Of a stretch of DNA of 64,000 nt, positions 30,638 to 43,639 are shown in pieces. The notes beneath the pieces are model-generated. The model did not search any database and had not been told where the DNA came from. It saw nothing but the letters and a program-made list of their open reading frames with translations. A program made the translations under genes and the position numbers. Origin of the DNA: Artemisia argyi (lineage: Eukaryota; Streptophyta; Magnoliopsida; Asterales; Asteraceae). Numbering within the stretch: the stretch's first letter is position 1; every line of letters begins with the position of its first letter. Location of the stretch: assembly GCA_030686995.1 (NCBI GenBank), contig CM060680.1:78606616-78670615 (forward strand). The letters run 5' to 3'.

Positions 30638-31341
30638 CTTAGTCACCTTATAGCACCAAGACTATTCTATAATTTCCATGAAACCTTTTATTGAAAATCT
30701 CTCAAAGTGTTTGTGATTATCAAGCATTTTGTTTTAACACTTTGAGAGTTTTGTTTTCATTTGAAGGGCTCCCCCTTCACATGTGCTCACGTGTAATTAA
30801 TAAATTTACACATGCGGGAGGAGCAAACACTTTTTGAATTGATCCACTTTCAGTGAACAAGACCGATTCGAGACACGCTTACATCACTAGTTATACTAGC
30901 TTGAATTTATTACCCGGCCTGGTCGAGTCCACAGAAAGTTTCTTGAAACGGTACATTTTTACTTAGACAAATCCTTTTCGAGACACTCTTACGTGGCTAG
31001 TTAGAGAGTTCCATTGTCAGCTTTTAGGTGACAACTTGTTCTGGTAACTAACTTGATGTCATTACCCATCGAGGATAAGTCTTTTCGAGATTACTAACTT
31101 TTGTTTCGTCAATTCTTGGGTCAATTCTAAGTCTAGCTCGCATGAAATTTAACTTTAAGCAGCTTTGAATGTTCATATTTTAATCACTTTCACTTTTCTC
31201 CCCCTCAAAAATAGCATATGAAATGTTGTTTTTGTTAAACTTTTGATTAAAATATGCTTTTTGAGTCTTATGGGGAGATATCAACAAGAACTTTTGATTT
31301 CAAGAAATGATGAGTTATCAAGTGCTCCCCCTAAACAAGTG
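29286..31341 (-). other. Copia B 3' noncoding region, distal part
   Basis: No gene seen. Contains a T47 run at 30589-30635 and further polypurine-like GGGGGAG boxes (minus strand) at about 30769, 31198 and 31325. Ends at the AGTAC target (31342-31346) of the solo LTR. Confidence 0.6.
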
Positions 31342-31346
31342 AGTAC

Positions 31347-34300
31347 TGATTGATGCTAAACCGTCAACTTATATTGACCAAGTAATGGTCAACAAAGTCA
31401 AATAGCCTAGGTCAATGCTCCGGGTAATATAAGGTATCACCAGGTCGTTAAGTCCCGTTGAAGTGTGAATTGTAACTTTAGCGTATTCGTGATCGGGTGA
31501 TTATTCACAGAAAAGGGTTATGATCAGAATTATTTGGAAATTATTTAACAAATATAGCTTAGGAAAGCTACGTGATTGATTACGGGAATTAAGATCACAA
31601 AGATTTGAGCTAAAACCTAAAAACGTACGTTTTAATTAAAAAACGTATACAGACGAACAAAACAAAAAGTACAACTGATGAACAGAGAGGGTTACAAGTG
31701 TAAAATTAATATTTTTACAATCCTAATAAATAAAGAAAGTTTTAAGAAAAATAAAAACTATTTTTACACTATTTAATTATTAATTATTAATTAATTACTA
31801 ATTATCTATTTATTAACTAATTAATTAATTAAAATTATTAAAAATACTAAAAAGACTTAGAAAATTAAGAAAAATTTTACAAATCTAATTAACCATCATG
31901 GGAATCCTAAAAAAATTATAAAAAGTTAATTTTATGTATTTTTAAGCTAATTAACTAATTATTAATCTAATTACTTATTAATTTCTAATTAAACTAATTA
32001 TATTATAAAAAATAGAAAATGAACAGTAAAAATTCTAGAAAAATTTATAAAAATGTTTTAACTAAAATAAAAGCTAGAAAAATTATAAAAACTAGGTTAT
32101 ACTTTATAAAATCTAATTATGCTATTTAATTAATTAATATTAATTAAAACTAAATTAAACTAAAATTAATTAGAAAAACCACTAAAAGACAAAATAAAAA
32201 TCTGGAAAAATTTCTATAATTACTTTAACCTAAAATAGAATTTATAAAAATATAAAAATGATATATTACTTATAAATAAGCTAAAAAGAAAAATAAAATG
32301 ATAAATCCTATTAAATAGAAGCTATCACTATAATTAAAGTTGATTTTTTTTTTGGTTTTTTCTTTTTCCAAACTGATTAAATACTAAAAACAAAAACTTT
32401 TAACAAAAACACTTTTAATGTAACCCAAGAAATAAGCACTTGGAGTGCTTATTGATGTCACAGTTGACTTTTGTTGACTGTGGAAAGTATTTAGCTCAAA
32501 TGGGAAGATGTGGGGTCCACAATGATGAAAAATGGTTTCTCTGAGTTCAATGAACTTAGTTAAGCAAGATTTAAGCAATAAAGCAGCTTGGATAAGCCAA
32601 CAACTCACAAATAAGCCCTTAGCTTATTGCATTCTGTCACAGATTGGGGACAAGGTTTAGGAGCTAATCTAGGTAGGACCCAGTGGTCAAAAGGTCAAAC
32701 AAAGGGTCAAAAGTGGAACTATGGTAGGAGGGGGTTGTAAGAACTAACTTATGGGGTGTGGGACCCACTGAGTCAACCACAATGGACCACCAAAGTTGGG
32801 TGGTGAGACTGAAGTCTGATCTGAGTAGGGGAGGTTTTTCCCCTGCAGTCCACTTTGAGGGGCAATTTGGTCACCAAAAAAAAATCACAAAAATGTAAAA
32901 CTTGTGAAAATCACAAGTTAAGCTGGTATGGTCTACCCACAAGAATTTTCACACCTCAAATCCAAACACAAAATTCATATAAATTCTTGCTATTTTAGCT
33001 AAAATATGAGATTGTACTTTTGACCTTTTTTTAGTAAAGCTTAGCAGTTTGACTTTTGTGAGATTTTGGCTGGATTTTATTGATTGATCATGCTAAAATA
33101 AGTTACAATAAAGTGATATGAAGCTCTTTTAACTACTGTAGAACTGATTTGAGTTATTTAGGTCACCAAATCCCTAACAGTTGATTAAATGAGATGGATT
33201 AGAGACCTATTTTGACTTTTGAGCAATTGAGACCAGTGTTTTATAACTAAAATGCAATGACTATACCTAAAGTAGTATGACTACACAAGAAAATTGAAAC
33301 AGAACATGCTAGAACTCAGTGAACCAAACTAAACCAAACACTCCCTCATATCATGTCTGTATTTGATTTGCATAGAAAATGCTTGATTTATCCAATGAAT
33401 TTACCAAATTAGCATACATACAGATTTATTACACTAATTTAAACTTACAAACACAGGGTTTATTAGCTAAACACCAACAAATCCACAAGATTCAATAACA
33501 GACCTAATGATACAGAATGATGGAAATTTTAAGTGAATGCTGTCTAAAGTTATAACTACTACACTAACTAGGTTTAATATATCATTAGTACTACTAACAA
33601 GCTGATCTAAGCAATAATTAACCAACAACTATCAATGCTACAGTAAACTAAGAAATTGAAACTCACAATTGCTTCTTGCTAAACTGAGATGAACCAAGAT
33701 CAAAGTACCCACTTATATGACTCCCATGAGTCTCTAATACCAGGTCCATCCACAATTTAACCTGCTCCAATGCAACTCTTCATTTTTCACTTATTCTTTT
33801 TCTTTTTTCTGTTTATTTATATTTTTTTATATGTTTATTATTTGATGAAACATGAAATTGCAATGGAAAACTTGGAATTCTGAAACAAGACTTATATTAA
33901 TATTGAAAGAGTCAATTACAACTGAGAATTTGATTGAGTTTAAAGGTACAATACTTGGAAAATAAAATTAAAACTACTAAAAACTACATCACTGCTCCAC
34001 TGCATCTCTTCCAATTTATATGGCACAATTAGGGTTTTGAAACCCTAATAAGGAAATCCCACAGTTGTCTTGAGCCATTGGATGAAGGGGCTGCAATCTC
34101 GGCCATTTAAATTGTTGGTGCCAAAAAGTATCTTTGTCTGCTTCCTTGAGTTATTGATGCCAGTGGGGATTTCTTGGAGGGTAGCGTTTGGTTTGGAGTA
34201 CAAAAGGGGGGGGGGGGGTTGGAGTGTGCAGGTGGTGAAAAGAGTAGGGGTGATGATGGTGAGTTTGGTTTGTAGCAGGGAGAGAAGTGAGGTGGGAGGT

Positions 34301-35139
34301 GAGGTGGAGGTCAACGAGGGTCAAAGTTGGGGAGTGGTATTATTTATTTGAAACGGGTGAGAAGTGGTGGGCTGAAGTTGGTGTTGGGCCAAAGGGGTGA
34401 TAAGGTGGGTTGGATTGGAGTGTTGGGTTTGTTTTGGGGCTAATAAAATTAAGGGGTCCGGTTGGTTTGTTTGAAATTTAAACACAAGGACCAATTTGTA
34501 ATAACTCCAAAGTTTAGGGACCTGATGTGATTCTTTCCAAAATTTATTATAGGAACCAAACTTGCCAACTTTTATTTATACAAGGACCATTTTTTTGCAT
34601 TTTCATCTTTCAAAATTTCCCGGGGACCAAATTTGCCAATTTCCAAACCTCGGGGACTAAACTTGCAATTTTATGAAAATTTCACCCAAGGACTATTTGT
34701 GACATATTTTGATTTTCCAAGGACAAAAAATGATTTTCCTTTCAAAAATACCCCACCAGGGACCAATTCTGCCATTTTCTGAAACTTCAGGGACCTTTTA
34801 TGTCAATTTTGGATTTTGAGGGGTAAAAGTGTAATTTTCTCAAACTTTTTCACCCAAGGACTTATTTTGACAATTTTTGACTTTTCTTTGCCTTGGGTTG
34901 ACTTTTCTTTCATTTTAAACTTCTAGGGACTAGTTTTGCCAAATTTTGAAACTTGAGGGACTGAAACTGCCAATTGTGCAAACTTTGTTCGTTTTTCATT
35001 TGTTTTTAAACATTTTGCATCTAAAACATATAAAACACACTTTTGGGATAAATTGTGTATTTTGATGCGTTTTTTGGTGTTTTTAGATGTTTTAGCAGTC
35101 CAGATACGATAAAAATGATGAGTGTTTGAGCACTCATCA
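31347..35139 (-). mobile_element. Solo LTR of gypsy family A (3.79 kb)
   Basis: On the minus strand begins TGATGAGTGCTC and ends AGCATCAATCA, matching the LTR at 3539-7371 along its whole length in inverted orientation. It is flanked by the perfect 5 bp duplication AGTAC (31342-31346 and 35140-35144). With no internal region it is a solo LTR. It contains a G13 run at 34206-34218. Confidence 0.95.
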
Positions 35140-35144
35140 AGTAC

Positions 35145-35901
35145 TTATTGAGATGAAATACTTGTTTTTTGAGCAGAATTATGAAAATCAGAAAATGTTT
35201 GATTAATTCTACTCAAAAGTAAGAAGCCTTCGCTCCTTATATTAGGATTGACTGATTGAGGCACTGAAGCGTACCTCAGGGTCCTTTTCTTTACAAGAAC
35301 GGGTTGTACACTAATATGTGTGCACAAGCCATTGTTTTAATACAAAATTAGTTTTCTTTTAACAAAATACTCCCCCTCAAATAATGAAGTTTATTTGAGA
35401 GATAGTCTTCTTGAGCAGAATATTGAATCGTATTTAAGAAATACTTTTTGAAAATTCGTGAGATGATTCTGCTCAAGGTTTTAGAAAACACAATCAAGTA
35501 TTATACAACAAAGAAGGCTTGAAATTTAAAACTCTTTTACTGTTGAAAGTTGTTTGAGACCCGGAGTCTCTCTTTTGAGTCTTAAAATCTTGAAGAAGAA
35601 GATTTCCATTTAGAGTTGAACCTCATAGGTTCTTTTTAAAGATTTGATTTTGTGATGAATGAAAACCTTCCCGTATTTGGGATGTTCAGATCAGAGAAAT
35701 TCTTTTATTGAAGCCAAAGCATTCCAGATTTTGAAAATTCGAAAGGTTTTGAAGGACTTTGCATTGGTTTCCATTCTTGCTTTACTGGTGTAAAACGAGT
35801 GTGTAGAGTTTGAGAAACTTGTTTCTCACCATTTTGAATCCTTTTACCAGTTTTAGCCTTTTAACACATTTAACCCTTTGACCTCAAAATATGTTCCATA
35901 A
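35145..35901 (-). other. Copia B 3' noncoding region, middle part
   Basis: No gene seen. Has another CTCCCCCTCAAA box (35370). Lies between the two nested gypsy insertions. Confidence 0.6.
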
Positions 35902-35906
35902 GAAAC

Positions 35907-37349
35907 TGATACGTGGGAATTGCACCCTCGCAACAGGTTTTACCTCTCAAGGGATCTCGAGAAGCTTACAACCCCCACCAGGCAGTGTACCTGATCGTTG
36001 TAGTATAGTATAGTGACAAGTACCGGTGGATTGATCGTTCAACTCAGGAATAGTGTCGTTAGGATTAGAAAGCCTACTAAACTAGGTCTAGAGGTGATGG
36101 ATGATTCTTTTTTTTATTTTTATATTTTATGAAAAGCAAGTAAAATCTCGGGTTTTGAAGGAGTGGGTGGAATTAGTTGCTAGCCAACTAACCTAATTAA
36201 CTACTAATGCAATCAAAATAAAATAACAAAAACGAAAATAAAACTATTATACTAATGTGGTGAAACAATAATGAGGAAAGTTGTGTTTACTTAGATTTCA
36301 TTACTCCCTAGATATCTTTTACAGGTTGATTAGCTTGTTACAATTGCATGGATGACGGGTCATATTCCTTAATACTAGTCGTAGGGCCGTGTAAAATATT
36401 CCCTAACTCTATAGGATCCTACTTCACTCCTATGTCGAGCCGTTAGAAGCTCCTAACAAGGGATCATTAGAATTCTCCTACGCATTAAATACAACCAAGA
36501 ATCGTAGTACACCTCCAATTATGTTTCTTAAGACGTTCAAGCAAGTTACCAGTGGAAGTCTGCCAGTTTTCTTAAGCCTAACAGCGAATACAATCATCCG
36601 TAACAATTATAAACAAACAATCAACCCATAATTAACATCTAGGTTTCACTACATCTAAGCAAACACAATAAAGATCTAGCCTAGCATGTTAAATAGAAGA
36701 CAAGCGTAGGATATAATCACACAACACATAGACATATTGAATGATTTGAATGAATACTTATCTTCAATGGAACATGGAAGAATCAAGGGGTTGAAACCCT
36801 TGAAAAGCTGATAAAATTCAGACTAGGGTTTATTCCCTCAAAGTTGCACACTAATGAATGAAATTTGGAAAACTATATATAGATATTACAACGTGACGGC
36901 GTCATGTGTTAGATTGTGACACCGTAAACTCGCCGCCATGATAAAATCATATTGCCTAGATCTATTTGTGACGCCGTCATGTGTAGAAAAACTCTGGGCC
37001 GTCACTAATGTTTGGACCCTGATGGCCTTGGTGACGCCATCAGGTCCTAGGCTTAAAAACTCTCTGGATCGTCACGTGTATTTTTCACTTCCACCTCTTT
37101 TGTAACTCTTGATGCCGTCATGTACAAATGCTTGACGCCGTCAGGTACTGTTCCTAACAAGGAAATTTGAGACTTTGCCGTTTTCTTCACTTTTATGCTC
37201 CAAAAACGTCCAAAATGCTTCCTTTTCTAGATTCTTCCTCAAAAGTACCTAAAATGACAAAAGGAACGATTTAGGGCAATATTTGATCAAATAATCACGA
37301 ATTCGGGCTTAAATGACCCCTTAAAAGTGGTACATTTTTCGCCCCATCA
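35907..37349 (-). mobile_element. Gypsy B 3' LTR
   Basis: 1443 bp. Pairs with 41063-42497 and matches the solo LTR at 10077-11490 inverted. Carries several GACGCCGTCA-type dyads around 36890-37150. Confidence 0.92.
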
Positions 37350-37953
37350 AATACCCTTACACTTGAGATTTGCTTGTCCTCAAGCAAATGCGCTTTTATT
37401 CTAATCAAAAGACAAGTTAGGGGTCATTTAACACTAATATAAAAGTAATTACAACAAATAATCGTTCCACTAAAAACCAAAGACAAGCACGGAGGTCATA
37501 CAATAGCACCTCCCAAATAGTGTTTAGATACTCACATCTCTCGGGTGTAATAAAGTACATATCACAATATGGAAATGGAAAACATCTCTCACTACCTGTC
37601 ATAGCAATAGATTACCATAGGCTTGGGAAAGGATCAAACCTCCACCACTTGGTGTAAGCACCTAGGATAAACTATCAAAGAGGTCTTTTAAAGGGTTATA
37701 ACGTTAGGTGTAGGGATATGGAAAACACGGTTTTGTTGGATAAAGGCAATATTTACTGGTGGCGAGTTAATAATCTTGGTTAATTACATGTACAATATGG
37801 AGTTGCTAAGCCAAGACTCGACTCGACTTAAGCTAATAAATCAAAAATAACAAAAACATAAAACAAACATAGAATAAAACGGGATGGTAGTCCGTATGTT
37901 TTTCTCTTATCCTTTTTCTACTTTTTTTTTCTTTTTCTTGATTTTTCGATTTT

Positions 37954-38001
<48 letters not shown>

Positions 38002-39842
38002 ATACACTCTTTCCCTACCATCCAAAATAATGCATCATAGGGAATGTACATTCCCCTTACACTTGAATTTTTACATAATTTACAATAAACTACTCTAATG
38101 ACTCGAATCAAGATAATCAAAACACTTGGAGTACTTTTTAAGATTAACGCACATATGGGGGTAATAATTTGATGTTCTTTCCCATTACTCCATAACACAA
38201 GTACTTTACCGACGAGTCCCAAAACAATATGTACAAGATATGACTCGACTTGGCAACCATGTAATCAATTATATAATTAACTAAGGGTTTAAACATGTAA
38301 CAGTAATGCACTAAAGATGAGTGCATACACGGAAGGCTAAGGCGATTTGGTTGCACATTTGGGTGGGTTGTAACAATTTGATCCTTTAAGTAGGATGCTT
38401 AAAGTTAGAAACGAAAAGATAGGCTCGGAGGGGTGTACTAGGGGTATCATGTACTAAAACTGGGTACATCGCTAAGGTGTGGGACAATTAATTGACTTTA
38501 CTAGTCAAGTAATATGACTTAAATGGTCAAGTAATTATGATACGGGTTTAACACAAGGGTGATCCTAATGCCTCTTATCATGTAGTAAATTCTACTACAC
38601 GAATGTAGTCTCACTAGAGATCTCGGGATGCATCACTAACGCAAGTTCTAGAATCTAAATGCTACCGGTGCACTCATAAGCACTAATAATGAATGATTTT
38701 CCTATCAAATCTAAAGGCGAACCTCACATACTTGGGTGGAAATTTTTTCTGAATGGTACGGTTTTGTGCTAGACATACAACTCCTATCCATGAGACGCTT
38801 ATTAAGGCTAAAGTTTCACTCCTAAATGTTGTAAAAAAATTTAAATTTGGCGCTAAAATTACACTAACAAGTATTTCTCTTAGTTTTATTACACACCTAC
38901 CATCAAACAAACAAACTCAAGTGCAATGGTATCCTATAAGGTATCATCATTTACCCTCCCCTTACACTTAGGATGAACATTATCCCCAATGTTCAATTAA
39001 TGAATGTAAAAGTAAAATAGGTAAAAGAATGAAAACAAATACTCCCCTGATTCGTTCGGTGTGGATAGTGTGTTAACAAGGTTAGATCTTCCTCCAAGAA
39101 AATGAACGTACAAAGCTTCCCTTCCAGAAATATAAATCATCTTCTTGTCATATATGACCTGTTAAACCTGAGAAAACACTCAAGGCAACCTCGCATAAAA
39201 TCGGCGTCAATCTATATATACTAACAAATCCTAGAAAACAATTTAAGATATGATGCTTGTGGAATGAATGTTTGCAGATTTCCTGGAGTTTATAAAACTA
39301 AAGAATTAACAAAAACTTTAAGACTTCGTTAGAAAAACAAAATTCGCAAAATTTCCAGAATTTTACACATGACGCTGTTAGGAGTTAAATCCTGACGCCG
39401 TCAAAAATGACCTGCAGAAATATTTATGTCAAGTTTCCGGAAAATTTCTGGAAAAACTTATGTCCTACTTCCTAGAAAATCCTGCCAAACATCATTATGA
39501 CTCGATACAAGCATTTGACTCTAACAAATACTAATACACATGTTCATTTAATATTGCGGCGAATCATGATCATTTTCGTTCTTAGAAACAAATTTGGGGT
39601 TTCCCCTTACACTTGTCTTTTGCAAAATACCTTTATATGAAGTTAAGACGAAGTTAAACAACAAAATAAAGCATTTTCACAATTTAATTTTGACACATGA
39701 TCTAGCAACAATAAAAATAAAACATGCATACGGAAGCAAATAACAATCAAACAATTAAAAATCACACAAAACATGGGTTGCCTCCCAAGAAGCGCCTTTC
39801 TTTATTTACGAGTCTTGTAGCTAGACTCAATGTCATGGGCAA
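37350..39842 (-). other. Gypsy B internal noncoding region
   Basis: No convincing gene. On the minus strand, polypurine-like boxes CAAGTGTAAGGG(G)A recur at about 37353 (next to the LTR, likely the true primer), 38053, 38958 and 39603. A long T-rich tract lies at 37921-37999. A TGACGCCGTCA-like dyad lies near 39393. Confidence 0.6.
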
Positions 39843-40901
39843 TTACGTGACCTCATCATTGGTCTCATTCTCTAGGTCATCTCCAATCTTAGTTTTGTAT
39901 TCCGGACCCGATTGTAAATGTTCTTTATAGAGACCAACCACCTTTTTCTCAATTGCTCCAATAATCCTTTTGGCAAATTCCCTATCAACTTTATATTTTG
40001 GTCCTAGAGTAAAGCAATCCTTATAGAAAAGGCTCTTCTTCTCCCATACATAGTCCATGCCCTTTTTCTTATCCTATTCATTGATGTCCTCAAAGGCACC
40101 AATGTTATTCATATCAAATCGAGGCACAAAATGAAATTCTTTCATTTTATTAGGCATCCTATATGTGATCCTATCAGTTTCACTAGCAAATTGGATCGTC
40201 CCTTCTATCTCATCATATTCTAACTTGGATTCTTCAACAAATGGTTTACTAAACACAATATGGGATAAGCGACAATCAATAACACTAGCTAGGTCTTCAA
40301 CAACCATAAAGTCAACGATATAAGCAAAGTTCCCAACAAAGACATGTAGATCTTTAATACTTCTGACAAAGTTACAAACTCCACTGGGGTATTTGGGATC
40401 TTTTCTAGGTCTAAGTCTTGTTTTTACTATATCGTTATAAACACTTGAGGACATAATGTTGATTGGGGATTCCAAATCAATGTAAGCGTTGTCAATGTGC
40501 TTATACCCAATCATACATGGCATCTTAACATTCTTAGGATCGCCTCTCTTTATCTTAGGGTCAATTCTAGTAAAAGGAGGTCGAGGATTATCAATAAGAT
40601 TATTATAGTATGCAGTCTCCTCCTTAGTGGGATATAGATTGAAATAGTCATCCGGTTTCGGATCTATCTCCCCTTCCTCAAGTTCCTCAACAACATTCTC
40701 AAAATCATTAGATCCTAGGTCCTTATTTGAATACAAGGCAGTCGCTAGGTCACTAAATGCATGATCGAGCTCAACATTAATTAACCTATTAAGCTCCCTA
40801 AGTTCCCTAATCTCATTCTCAATCTGTTCACGAAACAAAGCCACTTCACTAGGGGAAAGGGGTGGATTTGCGTTTTTCATAATGGCCAACGGAATAGTCA
40901 A
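39843..40901 (-). pseudogene. Retropepsin-like frame of gypsy B
   Basis: Main frame 40901-40074 starts MTIPLAIMKNANPPLSPSEV. It has an N-terminal coiled-coil-like region (EIENEIRELRELNRLI type), an acidic patch, then PCMIGYKHIDNAYIDLESPI and NIMSSSVYNDI, and later VGNFAYIVDFMVVED. The DLES around residue 145 sits where gypsy retropepsins have D-[ST]-G. I recall DLES in related Anthemideae sequences, so it may be the family form rather than damage. A second frame (40058-39843, GLYKEHLQSGPEYKTKIGDD) continues the family's C-terminus after a break. No other enzyme follows. Proteolytic activity is doubtful. Confidence 0.65.
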
Positions 40902-41040
40902 TGAATTTAATTTACTAACAAAGGCACGAAGAAAAAGATAGACTAAAGAAAACCTATAAATAAAAATAAAATCTTACTAGAAAGGAATCTAGCAAGTAGA
41001 CCTAATAAAAAGAAATTATAACGTAGACAATAACTATTCC

Positions 41041-41059
41041 CCGGGCTGCGGCGCCAAAA
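41041..41059 (-). promoter_or_regulatory. Primer-binding site of gypsy B
   Basis: On the minus strand, TTTTTGGCGCCGCAGCCCGG follows the 5' LTR. TGGCGCC at the start resembles the tRNA-Asp type primer site known for Athila/Tat gypsy elements; the match beyond that is imperfect. Confidence 0.6.
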
Positions 41060-41062
41060 ACT

Positions 41063-42497
41063 TGATACGTGGGAACTGCACCCTCGCAATAGGTTTTACC
41101 TCTCAAGGGATCTCAAGAAGCTTACAACCCCCACCAGGCAGTATACCTGATCGTTGTAGTATAGTATAGTGACAAGTACCGGTGGATTGATCGTTCAACT
41201 TAGGAATAGTGTCGCTAGGATTAGAAAGCCTACTAAACTAGGTCTAGAGGTGAGGAATGATTCTTTTTGTATTTTTATATTTTATGAAAAGCAAGTAAAA
41301 TCTCGGGTTTTGAAGGAGTGGGCAGAATTAGTTGCTAGCCAACTAACCCAATTAACTACAAATGCAATCAAAATAAAATAACAAAAATGAAAATAAAACT
41401 ATTATACTAATGTGGTGAAACAATAATGAGGAAAGTTGTGTTTACTTAGATTTCATTACTCCCTAGATATCTTTTACAGGTTGATTAGCTTGTTACAATT
41501 GCATGGATGACGGGTCATATTCCTTAATACTAGTCGTAGGGCCGTGTACAATATTCCCTAACTCTATAGGATCCTACTTCACTCCTATGTTGAGCCGTTA
41601 GAAGCTCCTAACATGGGATCATTAGAATTCTCCTACGCATTAAATACAACCAAGAATCATAGTACATCTTCGATCATGTTTCTTAAGACGTTCAAGCAAG
41701 TTACCAATGGAAGTCTGCCAGTTTTCTTAAGCCTAACATCGAATACAATCATCTGTAACAATTATAAACAAACAATCAACCCATAATTAACATCTAGGTT
41801 TCACTACATCTAAGCAAACACAATAAAGATCTAGCCTAGCATGTTAAATAGAAGACAAGCGTAAAATATAATCACACAACACATAGACATATTGAATGAT
41901 TTGAATGAATACTTATCTTCAATTGAACATGGAAGAATCAAGGGGTTTGAAACCCTTGAAAAGCTGATAAAATTCGGACTAGGGTTTATTCCATCAAAGT
42001 TGCACACTAATGAATGAAAATTGGAAAACTATATGTAGATATTACATCGTGATGGCATCATGTGCTAGATTGTGATGCCTTCAACTTGCTACCATGATAA
42101 AATCGTATTGCCTATATCTATTTGTGATGCCGTCATGTGTAGAAATACTCTGGGCCGTCACTAACGTTTAGACCCTGACGGCCTTTGTGACGCCGTCAGG
42201 TCCTAGGCATAAAAACTCTTTGGATCGTCACGTGTATTTTCCACTTCCACCTCTTTTGTAACTCTTGACGCCGTCATGTACAAATGCTTGATGCCGTCAT
42301 CCCAGCAAGGAAATTTGAGACTTTGCCGTTTTCTTCACTTTTATGTTCCAAAAACGCCCAAAATGCTTCCTTTTACAAATTCTTCCTCAAAAGTACCCAA
42401 AATGACAAAAGGAACGATTTAGGGCAATATTTGTTCAAATAATCACGAATTCAGGCTTAAATAACCCCTTAAAAGCGGTACATTTTTCGCCTCATCA
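41063..42497 (-). mobile_element. Gypsy B 5' LTR
   Basis: 1435 bp partner of 35907-37349. Promoter-like CATATAGTTTTCC on the minus strand near 42030. Confidence 0.92.
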
Positions 42498-42502
42498 AAA
42501 AC

Positions 42503-43639
42503 ATTTCGTCAAATGTTGAAATTATGACATTCAATGGGATGACATGTACTTGTACACGGAGAAAATGCATCAGGCACAAACAAGTATGCGGATGAATAAA
42601 AAAAACTCATTCTAAATCTAACTAAGTGCTCAGAATTCTCAGATTAACACACAAGATCACAGATTAATTCATTCTTCCACTCGAAATTTTCCAATTATTA
42701 TCATGGTTTGGGATTATGATTTGAGACTTTGCACGCATGTTAGCATCATAATGCAAGAATATTGTACAGACAAATGCCCTAGTAGTAGCAGCAAAGACAT
42801 CGACATCTTAAACCTTAAATCACATGATTTCAAACCTATGTAGTTTCTAATCAAGCAAACACACCAATCGAGCATTCTTTAGTGTTCTCTAAAGTTATAT
42901 GAAGTAATTAATTAGACCAAACACATAAAAAGGAACGCCCCGATCGATAATTACATGAACCCTAGTTTCTGATTATGCCTTTTTGACTGTTGAAAACACT
43001 TGAAACATTTAGGGTATGATTAGACAACAACAATGAAGAAATTAGAAACTCAAAATCGAAAAAAATCGAGGATACAAATCGTTAGTCTGATTCGTTGAGG
43101 TTTTTAATTAAGTGTTTTTGAGAACATTTGTGGAAATATTTATAAGAGCCCGGTTTATTTTATTTTATTTTATTTTTCATGCAATGTCCTTTTACCTAAG
43201 TTTAAGACTTTTTTGAACTTTACTCATTAAAGGTTAATTACTTTTCCATTTGAAGTCTAAACATGGTTAACTTGGAATCTTTGCCGAAAAAATTTCTTTT
43301 CTCCCCCTCGAATTAGCATTTATTTTGCGAAACATTTTTTGCACATTTTAATTCGAGAGATCATAGAACTTTTTGAAAATGAGTTTTTAATCCAAATGAT
43401 GAAGAAACAATTTTTCTTGAAGACTTATTATAAATTGTGCAAACTTCATGATATTGTGAAAATTTTTCTCCCCCTCAAAACATGTTACATTTTGATAGTG
43501 TAAAGCAAAATTTGTTTTAATGGAGGAACATAATTTTGAAGATACGAAGTTTGAACACAGAGAAAGAAGATTCTTTTTGTAGTTTTTGTATTTTCTTTTT
43601 GATAAAATATCTACAAAAAGAGTTTGATATTTGACTCTC
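42503..43639 (-). other. Copia B 3' noncoding region, proximal part
   Basis: No gene seen. Lies just after the pol stop codon. Has GGGGGAG boxes at 43301 and 43468 (minus strand). Confidence 0.6.

Larger units (their letters stand above)
35907..42497 (-). mobile_element. Gypsy family B, non-autonomous 6.6 kb element
   Basis: LTRs at 35907-37349 and 41063-42497 begin TGATGRGGCG and end CCACGTATCA on the minus strand. The flanks are GAAAC (35902-35906) and AAAAC (42498-42502), a 5 bp duplication with one mismatch. A primer site and a purine box are in the right places for minus-strand orientation. The interior (37350-41062) encodes only a short retropepsin-like frame, with no reverse transcriptase or integrase, so the element depends on others. 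By eye the LTRs are about 96% identical over the first 700 bp. Confidence 0.92.

Noticed and set aside
37833..38222. Frame with a long Lys run (minus strand)
   Set aside because: Produced by a T-rich tract in noncoding gypsy B sequence; no domain.
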